Assembly: GCA_022497155.1 (NCBI GenBank)
Contig: MU385758.1
Location: 248,001 to 312,000 of the forward strand
Origin: Whalleya microplaca
Taxonomy: Eukaryota > Ascomycota > Sordariomycetes > Xylariales > Xylariaceae
DNA length: 64,000 nucleotides
Direction of reading: 5' to 3'
Of this stretch, positions 62,246 through 64,000 are shown one piece after another (the stretch's first letter is position 1; each line of letters begins with the position of its first letter). Under the pieces are notes generated by a model, which saw only the letters and a list, made by a program, of their open reading frames with translations, was not told where the DNA came from and searched no databases. A program made the translations under genes and the position numbers.

Positions 62246-64000
62246 TCTTTCCTAGATTTTATTATAAATATCTTTATTATAAAAAAATCTAATTAATTAA
62301 TATAAACGCGGAAAGTATTTATTTTATTTATTTTCTATAAGCTTTCGCCTTAGGCTTAATTGCTCTTTTTTTTTTATTTAGTTTTATATATTTTCTAATA
62401 AACTTATATCGTTTTATACGTTTTAATCGATTAGACTTAGTAGAAAAAAGGGTTTTTTATCGATTAATAATAGTTATACGTTTTTTATAGTTTGCTTAAT
62501 TATTTTATCTTATAAGAAAAGTAAGCTATAGTCGTTTTTTTAGTGCGGTAAATTTATTTCTTACCTATTTATATAAAATATAAGCTTTCCTATTTCGATA
62601 AATAACTTTTTGTCGTTCTTTTAAAAAGGGTTAATATTAATCGAGGTTTAGAAGATTTATATAAGCTTTATATAGTTTAAGCTAACGTCGGAATATCTTT
62701 TTCGCTTAAAATAAACTAGAGGTAAAGGTAGGTTTAAGTTCGGGTTTTTGTTTTAGTTTATTAAAGCTATCGGGTTAATTAATAACTTTATAAATTACTA
62801 TTTGCTTTATTTTCGTAATTTAGTTTTTTATTTCTCGTTTTTCGTTAATAAAATAAGGATTTTTATAGAGGCGAAAAAATGTAATAAAAAAACGAAAAAA
62901 GCGAAAGATTAAATAAGTTACCTAAAAGTTATAATTAAACTTATTTTATTATTATATCGTTTAAATAAGTCTAATACGAGTAGAAGCTATATTATTTTAT
63001 TAAATTTAAACCTAACGCAATTAATTAAAAGCAGCCCGAGCTTTTTTTTTATTACGAATATTTATAGAGTTAAACGAAAAAGTAATATAAATTCTTATTA
63101 ATATAATAATTAAAAAAAAGTAAAGGCTATCTTTTTTTTTAATGTTAGTAGCTATAGGGTTACGTAAATATATAAATGTTATTAATATAAAAAACCGGGG
63201 GTTATTTAAGACAATCCGAAAAAAAAACTAATTATTAATTTGGGTAACTTTTTAATTAAATCTTATAGTAGTTTTAAAGTAAACCTCCGTTTTAATAAGT
63301 TTTTTTTTAAAAGTGGCAATATTTATTTAAATTATAGCAGTTATAGAAGTAATATTATAATATTAACGCTTATAGTAAGCAAAAAAAGCATTATATAAGC
63401 TTAATGCTTTATTTACTTTTTATTTATTTTTATTATAATTAAAAAGGACGTTTCGATTAAAAATAATTTTAGGTATTTTATCGCTTTTAATTAATAAGAA
63501 ATTTATTTTTAAGGAATCGATAATTTGTTTAATCTTTTATTTTAAATATTATAGCTTGTTTTTAATCTAAGGTTTAGGTCCGTATATTTTAATAAAAAAG
63601 CCGCGAAATTAATTAATAATATAGAAATTAATATTAGCTACTATAATAAACGCACTAAAATTTAAAAGAGGAAATTGCTTTTATAGGGGCAAATTAATAG
63701 GTAAGGTTATTTTAGCTTTATATTTAGGGTCGGAATTAAATATAAATTTAATTTTAGCCTTATCTTTAAGTATAGCTTTAAATTTAATATTAGCTTTCGA
63801 GATAAGCTTAAGGTTTTTACGGGCCGCTTAATTAATTTTTTTATTTTTGTTCTAGTTTTTATGCCTATTTTTCCTCTTTTTAAGTAACTTAGGTAACTTT
63901 TTAGGCTATAATAGTTATAACGATATTTTAATATATAAAAAGTAAGGTTTAAGGTATAATGTTATTATAATAAGCTAATGTAAGGCTATAAAGGAACTTA
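62246..64000 (-). pseudogene. Accessory region of Gypsy copy 3, partial
   Basis: Equivalent to the last ~1.75 kb of the accessory region of copy 1, reversed. It retains the ~60-bp segment missing from copy 0 (about 63,775-63,840). Interrupted by TAA/TAG in the sense frame. Confidence 0.6.

Larger units (their letters stand above)
62018..64000 (-). mobile_element. Gypsy copy 3, partial (3' end only, leaves the window)
   Basis: Starts with a 228-bp LTR (62018-62245) preceded by ATAT (62014-62017), the usual target of this family. The rest is the minus-strand 3' accessory region, collinear with 16,567-18,300 of copy 0. The right LTR and duplication are outside the window. Confidence 0.9.

Noticed and set aside
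15303..64000. Possible mitochondrial or bacterial A+T-rich DNA
   Set aside because: LTR pairs, target duplications, Gypsy RT motifs and transition-only differences show RIP-mutated nuclear transposons.

Overview
The window looks like nuclear DNA of a filamentous ascomycete (Pezizomycotina). The genes have short spliceosomal introns (50-127 bp) with GT...AG ends, and their products are typical of that group: an AA9 lytic polysaccharide monooxygenase, a short-chain dehydrogenase, an AVT-type amino acid permease and a fungal rhodopsin-like seven-helix protein. The species cannot be named from sequence alone.

The window has two compartments. Bases 1 to about 15,230 are ordinary, sparse gene territory with four intact protein genes: AA9 LPMO (1395-2481, +, 6 exons, 240 aa), SDR (4257-5318, -, 5 exons, 272 aa), permease (7798-9513, +, 1 exon, 571 aa) and 7TM protein (13159-14419, +, 3 exons, 379 aa). 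All three multi-exon models splice to an open frame divisible by three. The spacers hold nothing I can defend as a gene. I see no operon-like or cluster relationship between the four genes.

A near-perfect 31-bp inverted repeat (15233-15302) marks the edge of the second compartment. From there to 64,000 the DNA is extremely A+T- and TpA-rich. Homologous copies differ almost only by C/T and G/A transitions, and old reading frames are broken by TAA/TAG, the pattern expected of repeat-induced point mutation (RIP). The block is a nest of LTR retrotransposons that can be taken apart from LTRs and target duplications. An older degraded repeat X (15303-16337 and 61219-62017) is split by Gypsy copy 0 (16338-61218, minus, duplication ATAG). 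Copy 0 is split by copy 1 (23225-35016, plus, ATAT) and copy 2 (36680-58319, plus, ATAT). Copy 1 carries a solo LTR of a related family (34318-34616, ATAT). Copy 2 carries a 2.4-kb gag-only LTR element B (47015-49450, GCATT) and a 7.7-kb Gypsy element C (50114-57817, minus, CTTTT). A further copy 3 (from 62018, minus) runs off the right edge.

The main family is about 11.5 kb without insertions, with 227-229 bp LTRs, a tRNA-type primer site, gag with a CCHC knuckle, protease, reverse transcriptase and an integrase with a GPY/F-like end. Unusually, it also has about 3.5 kb of further sense-strand coding-like sequence between integrase and 3' LTR, which I do not recognise. None of the transposon genes is intact here. 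The best candidates for something undescribed are this accessory region, the repeated 4-bp ATAT target choice shared with a family that matches only at the LTR ends, and the gag-only element B.
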